Part shown: piece after piece, positions 16,795-29,560 of the stretch
Layout: every line of letters begins with the position of its first letter
How positions within the stretch are numbered: the stretch's first letter is position 1
Assembly: GCA_025449115.1 (NCBI GenBank)
Contig: JAHLKC010000067.1
Coordinates: 62,001 to 126,000, forward strand
Direction: 5' to 3'
Source: Chytridium lagenaria
Lineage: Eukaryota > Chytridiomycota > Chytridiomycetes > Chytridiales > Chytridiaceae
DNA length: 64,000 nt
Translations under genes and position numbers: made by a program
Notes under the pieces: model-generated
What the model was told of the DNA's origin: nothing
Databases searched by the model: none
The model's input: only the letters and a program-made list of their open reading frames with translations

Positions 16795-17010
16795 TGGGGA
16801 AAGAAATACGCAAAACACCAAAAATGAAAATAAATAATAATAATGCCTATATGCCGAGGTACGCTTTTCCAAGAGTTGCGTACTATACCTACCTATAAAC
16901 CGCTGATTGGTTTCAGATGGAGCGTTCGGCTAACAAAGTGGAAATAGCGGGGAAATGAATATATATGTTGACGAAGTAAAGCGAAAAAAATAAATGTAAA
17001 CCATTATTTT
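16795..17010. repeat. Flanking repeat of the Kazal cluster, copy B (uninterrupted)
   Basis: Related block by block to 12780-13400 but lacking the 310-bp insert: gcgttcggctaacaaag runs straight into tggaaatagcgggg. It lies just after the third Kazal gene. The pair defines the outer edges of the cluster. Confidence 0.65.
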
Positions 17011-17249
17011 GAACATTGAAGGTTACGGGATATGATTTAAATCCTTTCTATTCAGCTTTATGATTAAACTATTTTTTCTATGTAGATATTTAAAGTTCGT
17101 CCCCATCCACATCTTCTTCCATGATCTGTGTTTTTAACTGAAAAGAAGTAATATATAATTTAAATTATTTTATTGAAGTTAGATCTTTCCGCTAAAAGTA
17201 CAGAACGAAATCTTGTTATGGCGCACTATTATGTAGAATTTTAGTACAT

Positions 17250-18793
17250 CTAGTCAGCAAGGTAATTCACACAAACCTTTTTAAACTCTTCGCTGATATT
17301 CTTTGCAAAGTACATAAGCCTCTCCAACTTCCATATCTCAATCAGCTTCATCACAGTCGCCTCCGCCAACTTATTGCATGCCACTACGTGAAACGTCTTC
17401 AACTTTCTACACCCGACCACATCTCCCTCACACCTTCTGCAGTCTCTCCAAGCATAGTTCCGGCCTCTTTTAATTCCATCAAACCTTGCAAGCTCAACAC
17501 TTCCAAGGCCGGCAGGAAACCTTCCTCACCACTGACAATTGCCTCCATCTCCGTGATCGGCAGCTCATGCACCCTCAACTGTTTCAGTCTTCCACAAAAT
17601 CTTGCCACATCCCTCAAAGCCTCATTCCCAACATTCACTCTTTCCAACTCAAGAAACTCCAACGTCACCGCCACCTCCCTTACGATCGCAGATACGTTGC
17701 AGTGGTCACGCTGTGGGCGTCAGAAAGTGTCAATGACCGTAAATGCGATATACGTCACATCAGTCAATACGACTCGATGTATCGCATCCTGAATATGAGA
17801 CGTTGCATCTCTCAAGCAAAGCCGCTCCAGTCGAACTGAACGGCCAAACTGCGGTACAGCAGTCCCATCATCATCCCCTGTCCACGGCCATGAAATACTT
17901 TCCGCAGCGGGCGCGATAGCCGCTTCAGCCTCACCATTGTCAGCGGTACCATCACCATCCAGGCAAAAGCCAACGGCGTCAACGAGGAAGTACCAGCAAT
18001 ATCCAAGCTTCGCAGTTCTTTACACCATAAGGATAAAGCGAATGCTAGTTGGACGCCGTGGACCGTTCCAAGACCTGTGGTGGAGGCACCTGGACGGCGC
18101 GAGGATTCGAGGGAGCCAAGGCGGAGTGTACGGAGACGGGGAACATGCGGGAAAAGTCTGCAGAGGTCACGTTCTCGAAGATTTGTTGCGGAAAGCTCGA
18201 GGGTCGCGATGTTTCGGGCATGACGAAGGAGATCGATAAGGGGTTGCGCAGATTCGAGCGGAGTGAATGAAACAGACAGGTCGATGAGACGGCTTAATTT
18301 GAAGTCACCCTTTGTGGCTAAAAGATCAGCGTTTGGGTCGACCCAGAAATCGACTTTATGAACGGAAAGGGATTCTAGCATCGGACAGTGGAGTATAAGA
18401 GACGTCCATCCTTGCTTCATTGTAATGTTAGCAGGTCCAGAGTTCGTATGAATATTCCGTAGTTGGTCATGGGCGTTTGAGAGGTGATGATGGATGCCTT
18501 TGGAGGTAGGAGGGATTCTGCATGCTGCCATACTGCGTTTTCTTCAATGCAGAGGGAATGCCAGAGTTTTCCGGCAGATGAATGGAACCAGCTGGAGAAT
18601 ATTGGGATGATATTAGGCCATGAGATTTGGGTATAGGAGCATGGGTGATGAGGACCTTTACCTTTTATTCACCCTCATAGCCTCTAGGAGTAATTCCGTC
18701 TTTTCAAATGCACATACTTGAACACGTTTATGACAGCTCTGGGGGTAGCTGTGCAGTAGCTGGCTTCTTCGTTACCCTCCCTTGCTGCTCCAT
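17250..18793 (-). CDS. F-box/leucine-rich repeat protein
   Basis: F-box proteins bring substrates to SCF ubiquitin ligases; the LRRs usually bind the substrate. ATG at 18793 starts MEQQGRVTKKPATAQLPPEL, the opening of an F-box. A 70-nt intron (18592-18661) then joins LLLEAMRVNK to SWFHSSAGKLWHSLCIEE, a typical fungal F-box end. LRR-like segments follow: HCPMLESLSVHKVDF, FKLSRLIDLSVSFTPL, ARNIATLELSATNL, VPRLRTLRLGSL, CKELRSLDIAG, TLEFLELERVNVG, and GCRKLKTFHVVACNKLAE near the C-terminus. Frame breaks occur near 18745, 18425, 17830 and 17415, and an in-frame TGA at about 17728 may reflect two close indels. The reading is coherent across them, so I treat it as one gene. The substrate is unknown. 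Confidence 0.75.
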
Positions 18794-19494
18794 CGTAATA
18801 GAGGGGGAACTTGGGGCAATATGGTGTGCTCGTTGCTGGGTTTTTATCTTTAAAAACTATGACTAGCAGAGAACTAAGCTTTTTTTTGTTCTGAAACGAG
18901 GAGGTCGGTTGTCATCGGGTACCATGTCAGTTCCATTGGTGACAAACAAGTGACATTTCTAAACAAGAAAATGGATGTGGGAGCTAATCGTACAGACGCG
19001 TAACGGTGCATTTCATTGCAAACTTTCCGCGCTTAACTTTTTAAGTTCTGCCCGCGTTCAATATTAACGGACAGAGCTGAGAAGTACAGAAGCCCATCCA
19101 ACGAAAACAAAGATCATGCCTCATTCCCACAAGAGAACTGATTTTCCTATGTGTAGAAGGTGAGATTCACAGGATGAGCATGCCAGGGTTAATCCCTCTC
19201 ACCAGATTGGTCAGTACGACCTCAAAAGAACTCCATCTATATCTTATGCATGACGCCCCCAACAGTCGCTTTTTCTCACCAGCAGACCTGATCTGAGACC
19301 AGACCATCACTTCCGACCTCCTTTATCTTTACCGGCCATCACCCACTTCATTGGCGTTGTACACTCGCCGTGATTCTCGTGGACGGTTGATAAGTAGACT
19401 CTCTATTTCGACACTGATCTGGAGCACGACCTCATAGTACAAAGACCTCTAAAACCTACCTTAAAGACCTCATATCACCCTTCCAAACACCAAT
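18794..19494. other. Divergent promoter region (F-box/LRR and CFAP97-like)
   Basis: A 700-bp spacer between divergent genes. The last 250 bases are C/A-rich and likely the leader of the CFAP97-like gene. No other gene is seen. Confidence 0.45.
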
Positions 19495-22400
19495 ATGGCC
19501 GCAGTGGAACCTCTCCCGGCCATCAACCGGAGCACCCCCGGCAGTATGGTCCGCATGAAACCCCCCGCGGCATCCAAAAAGCACGTTGTATCATATCCCG
19601 AACATTTCCTAAACCCCGAGGACCCCTTTGAGCATCGTCACTACCAACCCTATCATCCAACATGTAACAAGATCCTGGCAAAACGGTGGGAAGACCACAC
19701 ACGGGATATCCATTTGATGAAGCTACGACAGGCCAGACCAACAATTGATAATGGACAGCCAAGGGTTATCCGCATTTGGAAATGCGGTTGAAGAGAATGC
19801 AAATGAGGAAGGTGAGGATAACTTCCTTGATTTTTATATACTGATATCGTCTTTATTAGAACGGCTGAGGGACATTGAAAGAAAGAATCATATTTTGTTG
19901 GACCGGATTGCGTTCCAGATGATGAACCCTTCTGAGGTCTCAAATCTACGCACCGTGCAAGCACCATCAGAGGGTAAACAACCCATCTCTGCCGGCCCCA
20001 CCCCAAACGAAAACGTGACATGAAGCAAATCTCACAAGAAAACCTCGTAAGTGCAGTTTTGACTCTTTCTTTCGTCGTTTCCGCAGCACTGACCAAACAC
20101 ATATAGACCATCCTTCAACGCATCGAAGACAAAGCTCCGTACTACAACGTCTCGAGTGGCTTGCCGACCGCAAAAAGAATCTCGGCTATCTCTTCAACAT
20201 TGCTCAGTACCCCAAAACCTACATTCGCGTCCTCGAAGAAGATGAAGCAGAGTTCGCAATCCTCAAAACCACCACCGTCCGTCTCATCACAAACGTCACG
20301 GAAAGCATCGGAAACGCATAGAATCTAACCGACCCGTATCGCGTGGTGCTGGTCCGATTAGTGAACCGTTGAGTGATGACAAGAAGAAGGATTTGGATGA
20401 TGAGAGTCTGGGCATTGTGGATGATGACCCGTCGACGGTTTCAAAGAAGGGAAGCAAAAGCTCTAGACCGAGTTCGGGGTGGTCGAGTTTTGACAATGCA
20501 CAGCCATCGAGCCTGTTAGCGATGGGTGGAAGTTGCTGCTGTAGATATTGTTGCTGCAGCGGTTAATGTGGCGGATGATGAACATGGGTATGGGGGAGAT
20601 GATTTGAGGTGCATGAGGAGAAAAAAGGAGAGGGTGTAGAGGCCGATGTTGAGAAAGTGCATCCACAAGAAGATCGTGGTGAGCAGCAGGATGAAAAAAT
20701 AGCCGGTGTTGCTACTGAAGACGTTATTGCGCCAGAGGAGCCTGGAATTCAGAGCACAGAATTAGACAACACATTTCCCGAGAACCATCATGAGGACTCT
20801 ACTCATACCAATGCCGACGACCATATCGAAGACCAAACTTCTGGGCACACTGAAGAACACAACGAGTTTTTCGACACACCCCATGATAATGCTCTGGAAG
20901 TGAAGGCTGTCGAAGATCCTGTGGTAGAGCCCGATCAGAGCATAAACTTAGTCAACACATCTCCCGAGAACCATCATGGGACTCTTCTCATTCTCATGCC
21001 GACACCATGTCGAAGACCAAATTTCTGGGCACACTAAAGAACACGACGAGTTCTTCGACACTCCTCATGATAATGCTTTGGACGTGAAGGCTGTCGAAGA
21101 TCCTGTGGTGGAGCCCGATCAGAGCACAGAATTAGACAACACATCTTCTGAGAACCACCATGAGGATTCTTCTCAAATTAATGACGACCACCATGTCGAA
21201 GACCAAACATCTGGGCACACTAAAGAACAAGGCGAGTTGTTCGACACACCTCATGATAATACTTTGGAAGTGAAGGCTGTCGGAGATTCTGTGGTGGAGC
21301 CCGATCACAATGTCGCAGAGGAAGTGCCAGTTGAGGTCACTAGCAATGCTGAAATAGAGCAGGTAAACATCATGAAGATGCCTCTCATCAGTCTGTTACA
21401 GATGACCAGATCCAAAAAGCTGAAGATATCCAACCTGAAACAACCCACGCTCTAGAGTATGAGTCAAGGAAACAATCTATTGCTGAAGAATCCGCCCCGG
21501 ACCATGTGGGCAGTGTAAACGTGGATGCACCTTCCTCAATGACTGCCGCACCGTCCAAGCCCTCTACTCCGGTGCGCACTTCTCCCCTCCCTCCCCTGCA
21601 TCCCCGCTCCACACCAACTCAGCCAAACCCTCCCGTCCAACCTCCTCAAAATCGAGAACCGGCGCATCTGCAGCCCCTTCACGTCCTATCAGCGCCTCCC
21701 ATCCTCTACTTACGGATGATATCCCCCAAGTCCAAAAGGTGACCTTCCGCCGCTTCAACGGAAGGGATCAAACCCAAGCTCAAGGCCACTGTCGGGGAAG
21801 GGACGGGCAGTCCTATCCAGACCTGGGAGTGGAAACGTTGTGGACGCGGAGCAAGTAGTTGCAAAAGAAAAGGGAGAGGAAAGCGTGAACGGTGAACACA
21901 ATGTTGATGGACAAGAAGCCGTGTTACCGAGCACGCCGCTGAGTCTAAAGAGCCCACACACAGTGAACACCATGAGCAGGAGAACGCCACAATGGCTGAA
22001 GATTTGGCACTCGACATTCATCCCATCACCGCAACTGAGCATGACGATCAGCACGACCACAAAGAAGATGAGCTCATTGAATTCGACCATCAAGGGAATG
22101 ACAAGAGATTGATGTTACGAATACCGACACCGTCAATGAGCCTGAAGTCATCCAAACCGCAGGTGATGACGAAAGACTCGCAGATTTGTCTGGCACCGCA
22201 GAAGACCACCGTAGCGCCGATTATAATTTTGCACAAACAGATGAAGATCAACGATCAGGTCTGGTTTTAATGTGTTTTATACCACTACCATTTTTACCCT
22301 TTTAACTTTTAAAATAGGATTTAATATCGGACTTGATGAAGATCCACCCACAGAGGTTGTTGCTGATGCACCAGTAGAAGTCGCAGAGAAAACAACTAAG

Positions 22401-22743
22401 GAGAAGGAACCCACACCACCAGCGTCACGTCCCGCCAGCGTGGCCAGCAAGCATCAACCCAAAAACGATGCCTCATCCCGTCCCGTTTCGCGTCCCGCCA
22501 GTGTAAAGGCGGCACCGGCGCAATCATCACGCCCAATATCACGGACCGGGAGCGAGAGAAAATTGCTTCAAAGCCAGTTTCAAGGGCTCATCAAAGCCGG
22601 TGTCAAGGGCCGCGTCAAGGACGGCGTCCAGAGCTGCATCGAAGCCAGCGTCGAGGGTGGCATCAAGGGCGGGGAGTGTGAAGGAGATGGAGGGTGAGAG
22701 CGAGAGGCTTCCGGAGTTGCCCAAGACAGAGACTGAAGCTTAA
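19495..22743 (+). CDS. CFAP97/Hemingway-like axonemal protein with long repeat-bearing tail
   Basis: ATG at 19495. The CFAP97 (KIAA1430/Hemingway) domain is read as HYQPYHPTCNKILAKRW, then YPHLEMRLKRMQMRK, ERLRDIERKNHILLDRI, RDMKQISQENL, a 60-nt intron (20047-20106), and TILQRIEDKAPYYNVS. This family is tied to cilia and flagella, where it affects axoneme formation and motility. The tail continues as LADRKKNLGYLFNIAQYPK, then an acidic region with three tandem ~62-residue repeats (20752-21308), and ends in Ser/Arg/Ala repeats of the type SKPVSRAASRTASRA before TAA at 22743. Several single-base shifts lie between the segments (for example near 19760, 20150, 20320, 21000 and 22600). It is possible that the acidic tail is a separate gene; a continuous reading is favoured because no start region is evident between. 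Confidence 0.7.
20752..21308 (+). repeat. Three tandem ~186-bp coding repeats
   Basis: Units begin at 20752, 20938 and 21123, each with a Glu/Asp/His-rich ~62-residue peptide. Shared blocks are SENHHEDS, VEDQTSGHTKEH and FFDTPHDNALEVKAVEDPV. The second unit is one base short (185 bp), which breaks the frame there. High identity suggests recent amplification or homogenisation. Confidence 0.8.
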
Positions 22744-24003
22744 TGTCTCCTCATATTCCGAGAATGACTCTGCAGTTGTAAAGCTGCAACCAGCGAGACT
22801 CATAACCTTTTCTTTATTGTAATAATCTGTTTTGACGCTATGTTTGTTGAATTATTAGACCTTTCCCTTACCCTTTATGTATAAACATTTGTTAAGTGGT
22901 TATTTACGTCTTAAAACATCTTGACCCTAATAACTTCCGTCTATAGTACATAATAAACACCATCGTCTTCTACTTTTCTTTCGCTTGTCATGATGTCGTG
23001 ATGAAGGTTACCTATTTCAGCTACAACTGTGTAAACCCCCACAACAACCACACCCATGACATAAACTCTCATCTAACCCCCCCGACCCCCCGAGAATAGT
23101 CTACATTTTTTTTGCTTTCATTTTGTATTTTTATCCCATCTACTGCATCAACGTTCTTTATCGCTTATGGATTAATATTTCTTTGAAAAAGGCTTGAGCA
23201 ACGTTATCGACTTTTAAAAGACACCTGGAAGCTACATAATATTCACGCATAGTATGCAGGCGATGAAGTCGCAATAGACATGTTACGTTATAGGATTGTA
23301 TGTATTCGAGGGTAAGTCCAAACACGCCTTTAAAAGTTGCCTAAAATTGTGGTGCCGGTTACCCCTTTCTAGTCCTTGTCTAGACCGAGAATCTCAACCC
23401 TAATTTAATCATCAAAACGCTTTGACGCCTGTATTCCTCATTATATCTAGTTTATACCTGCTCATTTAAAGCAAACAAAAATATTAGACTTTAAGATTCC
23501 AACTATAGAATTTCATGTGTGCTTTATACAAAAGTGGTTATACGTAATAGTGCTTTTGGGGGAATTTAAGGATTGATGTACATTTTTATGGCATATGGGC
23601 CATGATAGTTGAGTCAAACACAAGCAGGGATTGGGAGGCAAAATCATGCTGAAAAGAGAGTCGCTACTATAATGGGGTGAGCGTTGAGAACTGGGTTTAA
23701 CATAAGAAAGTTTCGGTAACATAGAGGACTGATTACCAGGGTATAGTAGTGGTTGGATGGATGGAAGTGGGAAGGGAACGGGAATGTGAATTTTAAATCA
23801 AATGCCTGTTGACGAACGTCATATTTGGACGTAGTGTCGTTAGACTGTCTTGTGAAAACGCTCTTCAATTTCATAACCCAATGGAATGAAAGCAACTCCT
23901 TCGGCTTTTCGGCGACGTCCCCGTTTCAACAGCACTACGAGGCACAGCACTGTCCTTCCCCTTCAGCTCCCGTCTCTTTTGCGCGGGAGTTTTTAAGATT
24001 CCC
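22744..24003. other. Convergent spacer with no recognised gene
   Basis: About 1.26 kb between convergent genes, AT-rich and holding two 3' UTRs. It includes a C-run around 23078-23090. Open frames at 23644-23895 have no supporting features. No RNA gene recognised. Confidence 0.45.
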
Positions 24004-25320
24004 TCATCGTGTTCCCAACTTTCTTAAACCAAGAATCCGCGGTACCTCCTCAGATACGTCAGAAACCGAAAACTCGCCGTCGTCCCTTTCTTGGATAGTC
24101 TCTTTCGGCGACCGTGAGGGACCCACACCAAATTTGTGGACATCCTCAGTACTGGAAGTGTACAGCTCTCGTTCGGGAAAGAGAGTTGGGAGTATGGGTG
24201 GACGCATTGACTTGAAATTAAATGGAGCTACTTCTGTTGAGTAATCGGAGAGTGTGTTGATGTGGGCGAGAGAATCCGTCGCCGACGCTGCCGAGAGCGG
24301 GTTAGATGTCCGCCATGATTGGAAACCACTGTCCATTGGAATAATGGAAGGCTTTACAGCGGCGGAGGCGGGTTGCGAGGATGAGGTTGCTTCAGGTGAG
24401 GATTCAGACTCAGTCTCAGCCTCTTTCTCCTTCAAAGTATCAGCGGAATATGCGACACCGTCGTTGCCCATAAATTCGTCCCCAGCCTTTAAATCCAACG
24501 AAATGTTATCAACTCCAATTTCTCCGGCATCTCGAACCACCGCCTCACTGAAGCTAACCATTCGTGAGTTGGTAGTCTTGGAAAGCGACGTTTCTGAAGG
24601 AGTTGATACAGTCTTTTCCCAACTATCATTAATCATCTAGAATAGGCTTTAGCATAGATGCTTAAAAACAAAGTCTAACCTTAATATCATGCGCAGTTCT
24701 GACTGGAAACGGGAACTCCGTATCGGCCTCCTTCAAACCTGCTCTTAAAGATTTTTTCGACACAACCTCCCGCATTTTACGTTTATCACCTCCACAGCCC
24801 TCCTCAATTCCAGTCAATTTGCTCAAGAAAGGCCTTCCATTGGCTTTCGTTAATCCAAACGAGGCAGCTGCCTTCTCCATGTTGCTACGAAGCGCCTCAA
24901 CATCCACGCTGGATGCATCTGAATCGACAACGTCATCATCACTGGCCCCCGCGTCATCACTATCGTCTTCGGAGGTAATATCAGAGTATTTTTGTCGCAA
25001 AAAGTCGAGGCCCTTTGACGTTGGCATGCTCAAAGCCTTGGCAAATGTCGCCATCATAAGAGGGTTGAAAAGTTCCTCCTCGTTCTCGCTTCCAGCTCCC
25101 TCGCTGATTGACGATAAACCATTAGAGAGACCTCCCATCCCCAACGCCGCAAACATCCCAGGTGAAAAAACATCCGGCATAGGTGCCTACGAAGAGCAGT
25201 AAGTGATCATGTCAGGTATCCACAAATCCGTACCATGTAAGCCTGTATCCTCTTTTGCGCCTCCGTGTCAAAGTTCGGTGATGATGAATTGCCAGCAAAG
25301 AAAGATGATGACTTCGGCAT
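24004..25320 (-). CDS. Hypothetical acidic, mostly disordered protein
   Basis: ATG at 25320 starts MPKSSSFFAGNSSSPNFDTE, then AQKRIQAYM, a short GT-AG intron, APMPDVFSPGMFAALGMGG and an acidic Ser/Asp run (SEDDSDDAGASDDD). A second intron around 24637-24680 (GTTAGA...TTCTAG) joins HDIK to MINDSWEKTVSTPSE. The last exon is Ser/Thr/Glu-rich with FNFKSMRPPILPTLFPE near the end and stops at 24004. All exons stay in frame without correction, giving about 390 residues. I do not recognise the family. The repeated charged stretches suggest a regulatory or scaffold role, which cannot be shown from sequence. Confidence 0.65.
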
Positions 25321-25582
25321 GATGTGATGTGGAAGTCGGGTGTAGTGTGAACGATGAAGAGATCAAAGATGGGCTGCGAATGCTAAGACGGGGAGCTTCT
25401 AATTCCACAGATGAATAGGAGGTATGCCCCCAATCACAGGATCGACAACGGAGTCAATCTCCCTCCCCTTTTGGGAACAATGGCCATAGAGCCTCTTTCC
25501 AATATCGTCATCACGCTCAACTTTTCGACTCTGCAAGTTCAAACGACCAGGTTTTATTTTTTTGTTATGCATTTATTCGGAC

Positions 25583-26533
25583 ATGAAACCCTTTGAACTC
25601 CTCGCATCCTCAGACCATGCTGCCTGGGACCGTATGCTACGAAGTCACACCTCCGCCCTAATGCGGCACGCAGCCACTTTCAAAGGCGAACATTCGCGGC
25701 CAGGCAAAATGCTTGTTAAACTCGATAACTGGTTGTGGAAGGTCCTTTCCCCACAGTTGAACAACATGGCAGAACCCTTCCTCACAAGAGAGCAACTTTT
25801 ACAAGTCATTAACTACCGCATCACGGTAAATCTAAACAGCTTCTTCTATTTCTCACTATTTTCGCAGCTTGATCAAAATCATCATGGTACCGCTTTAGCG
25901 TTAAAGTCATCCACAGTAGAGGTCGAAAACTTATCACGAAGGGCATTCAAATTTCTCAAAGACTCTTTACCATCTCCATCCGATGGCACACACCCATCCA
26001 GCGACTTTCAGGATGCCGTTCTCCCCGCTCTTAACTGTCTCAAAAGCTCCACTCAAAATTCAAAAGCAGCAAGCGGTTTATCGAGCATGCGCGTCTCAAC
26101 GGCGCTTTCCATACTCGCCGTTTTTGATCATTCGTTACCATTTTTTGATGACAAGACCTACATAGCGGTGACGAGCACCGAAAGGAACACGACATCGGCA
26201 AAGATGTCGTCGGCGTATGGTATCAAAGATATTAAATATGTCATCAGTAGATTTCGAGCAAAGGCAGAGGAACTTGGATGGACGGTTTGGAAAGTGCAGC
26301 GAGCGTTGTGGGCATGTGCTGTTTTTCAGGATATCGAATTAAGCGGCATCCCCACATCCTTTCCCCGCAATGATTCACATTGTCAAGTGGAGGAACATAC
26401 AGCGACGAATGCACCAAATATTGATGGGGTGACAGATGATTCTGAAGTGGTAAACGGCGATGCATCGAACAACGGCAAACGAGCATCCAATTCTCCTGCC
26501 AGCGAGAAAACAAAGAAGCGCAAAAAGTCATAA
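25583..26533 (+). CDS. Conserved fungal protein of unknown function
   Basis: ATG at 25583 (MKPFELLASSDHAAWDRML). A 42-nt intron, 25826-25867, is a multiple of three without a stop, so the ORF reads through it; the spliced protein is about 302 residues. Segments WDRMLRSHTSALMRHAA, LVKLDNWLWKVLSPQL and LTREQLLQVINYRIT, then SILAVFDHSLPFFDDKTY, recall a widespread uncharacterised eukaryotic family in which an L..L.GVGPATAS-like motif precedes the phenylalanine pair. Here that motif is degenerate (LSSMRVSTALS). The C-terminus is basic (KTKKRKKS), probably a nuclear signal. The family match is from memory of motif layout and is tentative. Confidence 0.7.
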   Translation: MKPFELLASSDHAAWDRMLRSHTSALMRHAATFKGEHSRPGKMLVKLDNWLWKVLSPQLNNMAEPFLTREQLLQVINYRITVNLNSFFYFSLFSQLDQNHHGTALALKSSTVEVENLSRRAFKFLKDSLPSPSDGTHPSSDFQDAVLPALNCLKSSTQNSKAASGLSSMRVSTALSILAVFDHSLPFFDDKTYIAVTSTERNTTSAKMSSAYGIKDIKYVISRFRAKAEELGWTVWKVQRALWACAVFQDIELSGIPTSFPRNDSHCQVEEHTATNAPNIDGVTDDSEVVNGDASNNGKRASNSPASEKTKKRKKS

Positions 26534-26598
26534 ATAATGTGCATGTTTTTGTTCATGTTCCCTCAGTCATCGTATGTACACACTCCTTCCATTTTTAA

Positions 26599-29282
26599 TT
26601 AACTAAAAATCCGTTCAAGCGCCTCTCCTACCAACATCTTCCCCGCATCTGCACCCCCCAAAACCTCCTCAGTCTTCCCCGCACATCCCTCAAATCTCCC
26701 CTCCCGCATCACAACAACTTTGAATAGTCCCTCCCCCTTCTTAGCAGCATAATTCTCAACAGACTCGACATTCACTATCATCTGCAATCCATCTGGTGTC
26801 GAAACCGGGATAGCGACTGACCACCCGTGCTCGCTAGCACCTTCGAGTATCACTTCGAATTGAAGACCAAGTCGCGTAGAAAGGGGGAAGATCTCGTCGT
26901 TTAAGCGTTTCGCGACGACCTCGGGATTGGAGGAAAGGGTGCTGGATATTTCTTTAATGGCCGAAATGGTGGAAGGTTCGGATTTTGATAGGGTATTGGT
27001 GGGTGCAGGAATTGGGGTCGTTGCGTATTCGGCGCCGAAAAGAAGAGCAGCATCTTCCTCTGTAGGAGAAAGCGCTTGCGTCAGGACTACAAAAATAAAG
27101 AAAGGGCTCTCCCAAAAAGATAAAAAGCGCGTCTAACACCAACCTATCGTACTAAACTTCATATCCGTAAAAATCTCATCGATTGGGACCTTTTGATCAG
27201 GCTCCCAAGGTCCCAAACCGATAAACTCCAAATCACTCTCCATTGGCTGTGGCACCATCCGCTTTGGATCCAAAAACGACGCATACACAGCCTGAAACTC
27301 CTTTTGAAGGGCCTGTTTCACCATTACCATATCCATGGGCGGCGGAGCGGGTACAGTGAGAACTTGTGCAGCCTGTGCAGAAGGTGCAATCGCGCCGCCA
27401 TCATCCAACTTGACAACAGGTAGTTTCTGAAGAGGGTTCGGGACGTCCGCGAGATTAATATGAAGATTCGGCCGGACATGCATTCCGCCTGCGTTTACAA
27501 CATTAGCGGAGGCGTTTGGAGGTGATGGTGCGGATACTGAAGGTGGCGCCGCAGCCGCAGCCGCAGTCGCCGCGTTCTGCATGTTACTATATTCGCGGAG
27601 CACTGTCTCCAAATCCTCTCCAGTCCGACGCGCATACTCCCGCTTGATTTCTTCTGCTCGATTCGGGTTCTTAATAATGGCGTCGCGGAACACCAACACG
27701 GTCTGTAACCTGGCTTGCGCAGGTGTTAGAGTTTGTTGCTGCTGCTGTTGAGTTGGCGCGTCTGTTTGCTGTGTAGGAGTGAGTTCCGTCGTAAGAGGTT
27801 GAGCCACCGATAGCTGCGGCGGTTGGAGTGGTTTTGCTGCCGCCGGTGCGGCCTTACCAGCGTTTGGGAGGGATTTCTGTTTAGTCAAACGCCCTCTACC
27901 CCTCCCAGCTCCGGCTGTCATTCCAGGAGCGGGGACCGGAGAGGGTACTAGGATTGGAGTTGGCGATGTCTTGATGTCCGTTCCGTGTTCCATTTCAGGT
28001 GGCGATCCAACGGGAGCTTGTTGAGCATTCGGCCTCACCGGAAATTGTTGCATCTGCGTACCATGTTGTAATGTAGACGCCATCAGCGTCGGAGTTTGAT
28101 CAGCCTTCACCGCGGAATTCTGCACCGCGTTCGCAGCTTGAGCCTCCTGCTGCCTTTGTTTCATAGTATTCTGCGCATATGTGAAGTATCCCATAATGTT
28201 GGTACGAATCTTTTCTAAAAGTTCTGGCGTGGTGTTGTACGTTTTCGGCTCTCGTTTCAAAAATTCGTACTGAAGGGTCAAGATATCGCGCTGGTTTAGA
28301 TTGTAAGTATAATTGTTGGGAAAAGCAGGGGACATACTGCTGTTTGTGCGGTAGCTGCCTTCTCCTGATCGTTCAAGTTACGTAAGACTTCAACGAGCTG
28401 TTCCATTTGATTGTACATTTGCCAATGCTTGTCGTCGTTCCACTTCAAAATAAAATTATTATACCAGCACAAGAGATCAGGACAAAATTAAAGCTTAAGA
28501 CAAAACTTACGACTGATTGCACAGCATTCTGCTGATCCGCATTGAGGTTTTGCGCTGAAGGTTGCAAGTTAAAAGTTGGTGTTTAAACAAAATACAGACA
28601 AGAAAACAATTAACAAAGAATGTAAATAGTTTAAAAAAAAACTAAGAAACCATAGAGAGGAAAGAAAAACAAAAGCAAATGATACATTGTTTATTTTGTT
28701 AAAAAGGTAACTTAAGATTAACTCACGTATAAACCCAGGTCTACCCGCATAATGTGCAAACTGTTGAGGTAATGAAACGTCGACTGAGCTTGAAGGAACG
28801 CTTGTTGTTGCTGTTGTTGCTGTTGCTGCTGCAACTGCTGCTGCAATTGTTGCTGCTGAAGCTGCTGTTGATGCTGCTGTTGTTGTTGCTGTAACTGCTG
28901 CTGCTGCTGTTGAAGCTGTTGCTGAAGTTGTTGCTGCTTTAATGCCTCCTGCTGTTGTTTCAACGCTTCCTGTTGTTGTTGTTGTTGCTGTTCCTGAATT
29001 TGTTGCTGCTTCAACTTTTGCTGCTGCACGAGCATGGCGATTTGTTGTTGCTGTTGCTGTTGGGATTGTTTCTGTTGTAAGGATGCTAGGAGCGTCGACA
29101 TTTGAGTTGGGTTGTTTGCTAAAAGTGTTGTCATTTGAGTTTGATTGAGCCCGAGGGCGTTGGCTTGCTGATTCTTCTGAGCGGCGGCGGCGGCTGCGAC
29201 TATGTTGGAATTCTTAAGCTGTTCTTGAAGTAGAGCTCGCTGTTGCTGAGCTACAGTCACTGCTGCCTGTTGTTGTTGCTGT

Positions 29283-29315
<33 letters not shown>

Positions 29316-29529
29316 ATCGCGCGAGATTGAAGCAAAGCAAGAGCATCATTTACAGCGCTCACTTGTACCATGCTAGTCAGCTTCTGCTCTGGTACCTTTA
29401 ACAGCGCCGCCATTTGTTGACCGGTCATATTCGTCTGCCCATTGGAACTTTCATATAATTTCATCGCCAGTTTAACGATATTTTCTGGAGTCATAACGGG
29501 GGTCGACGATTGGCCCTGCTGAAGCTGCA

Positions 29530-29560
<31 letters not shown>

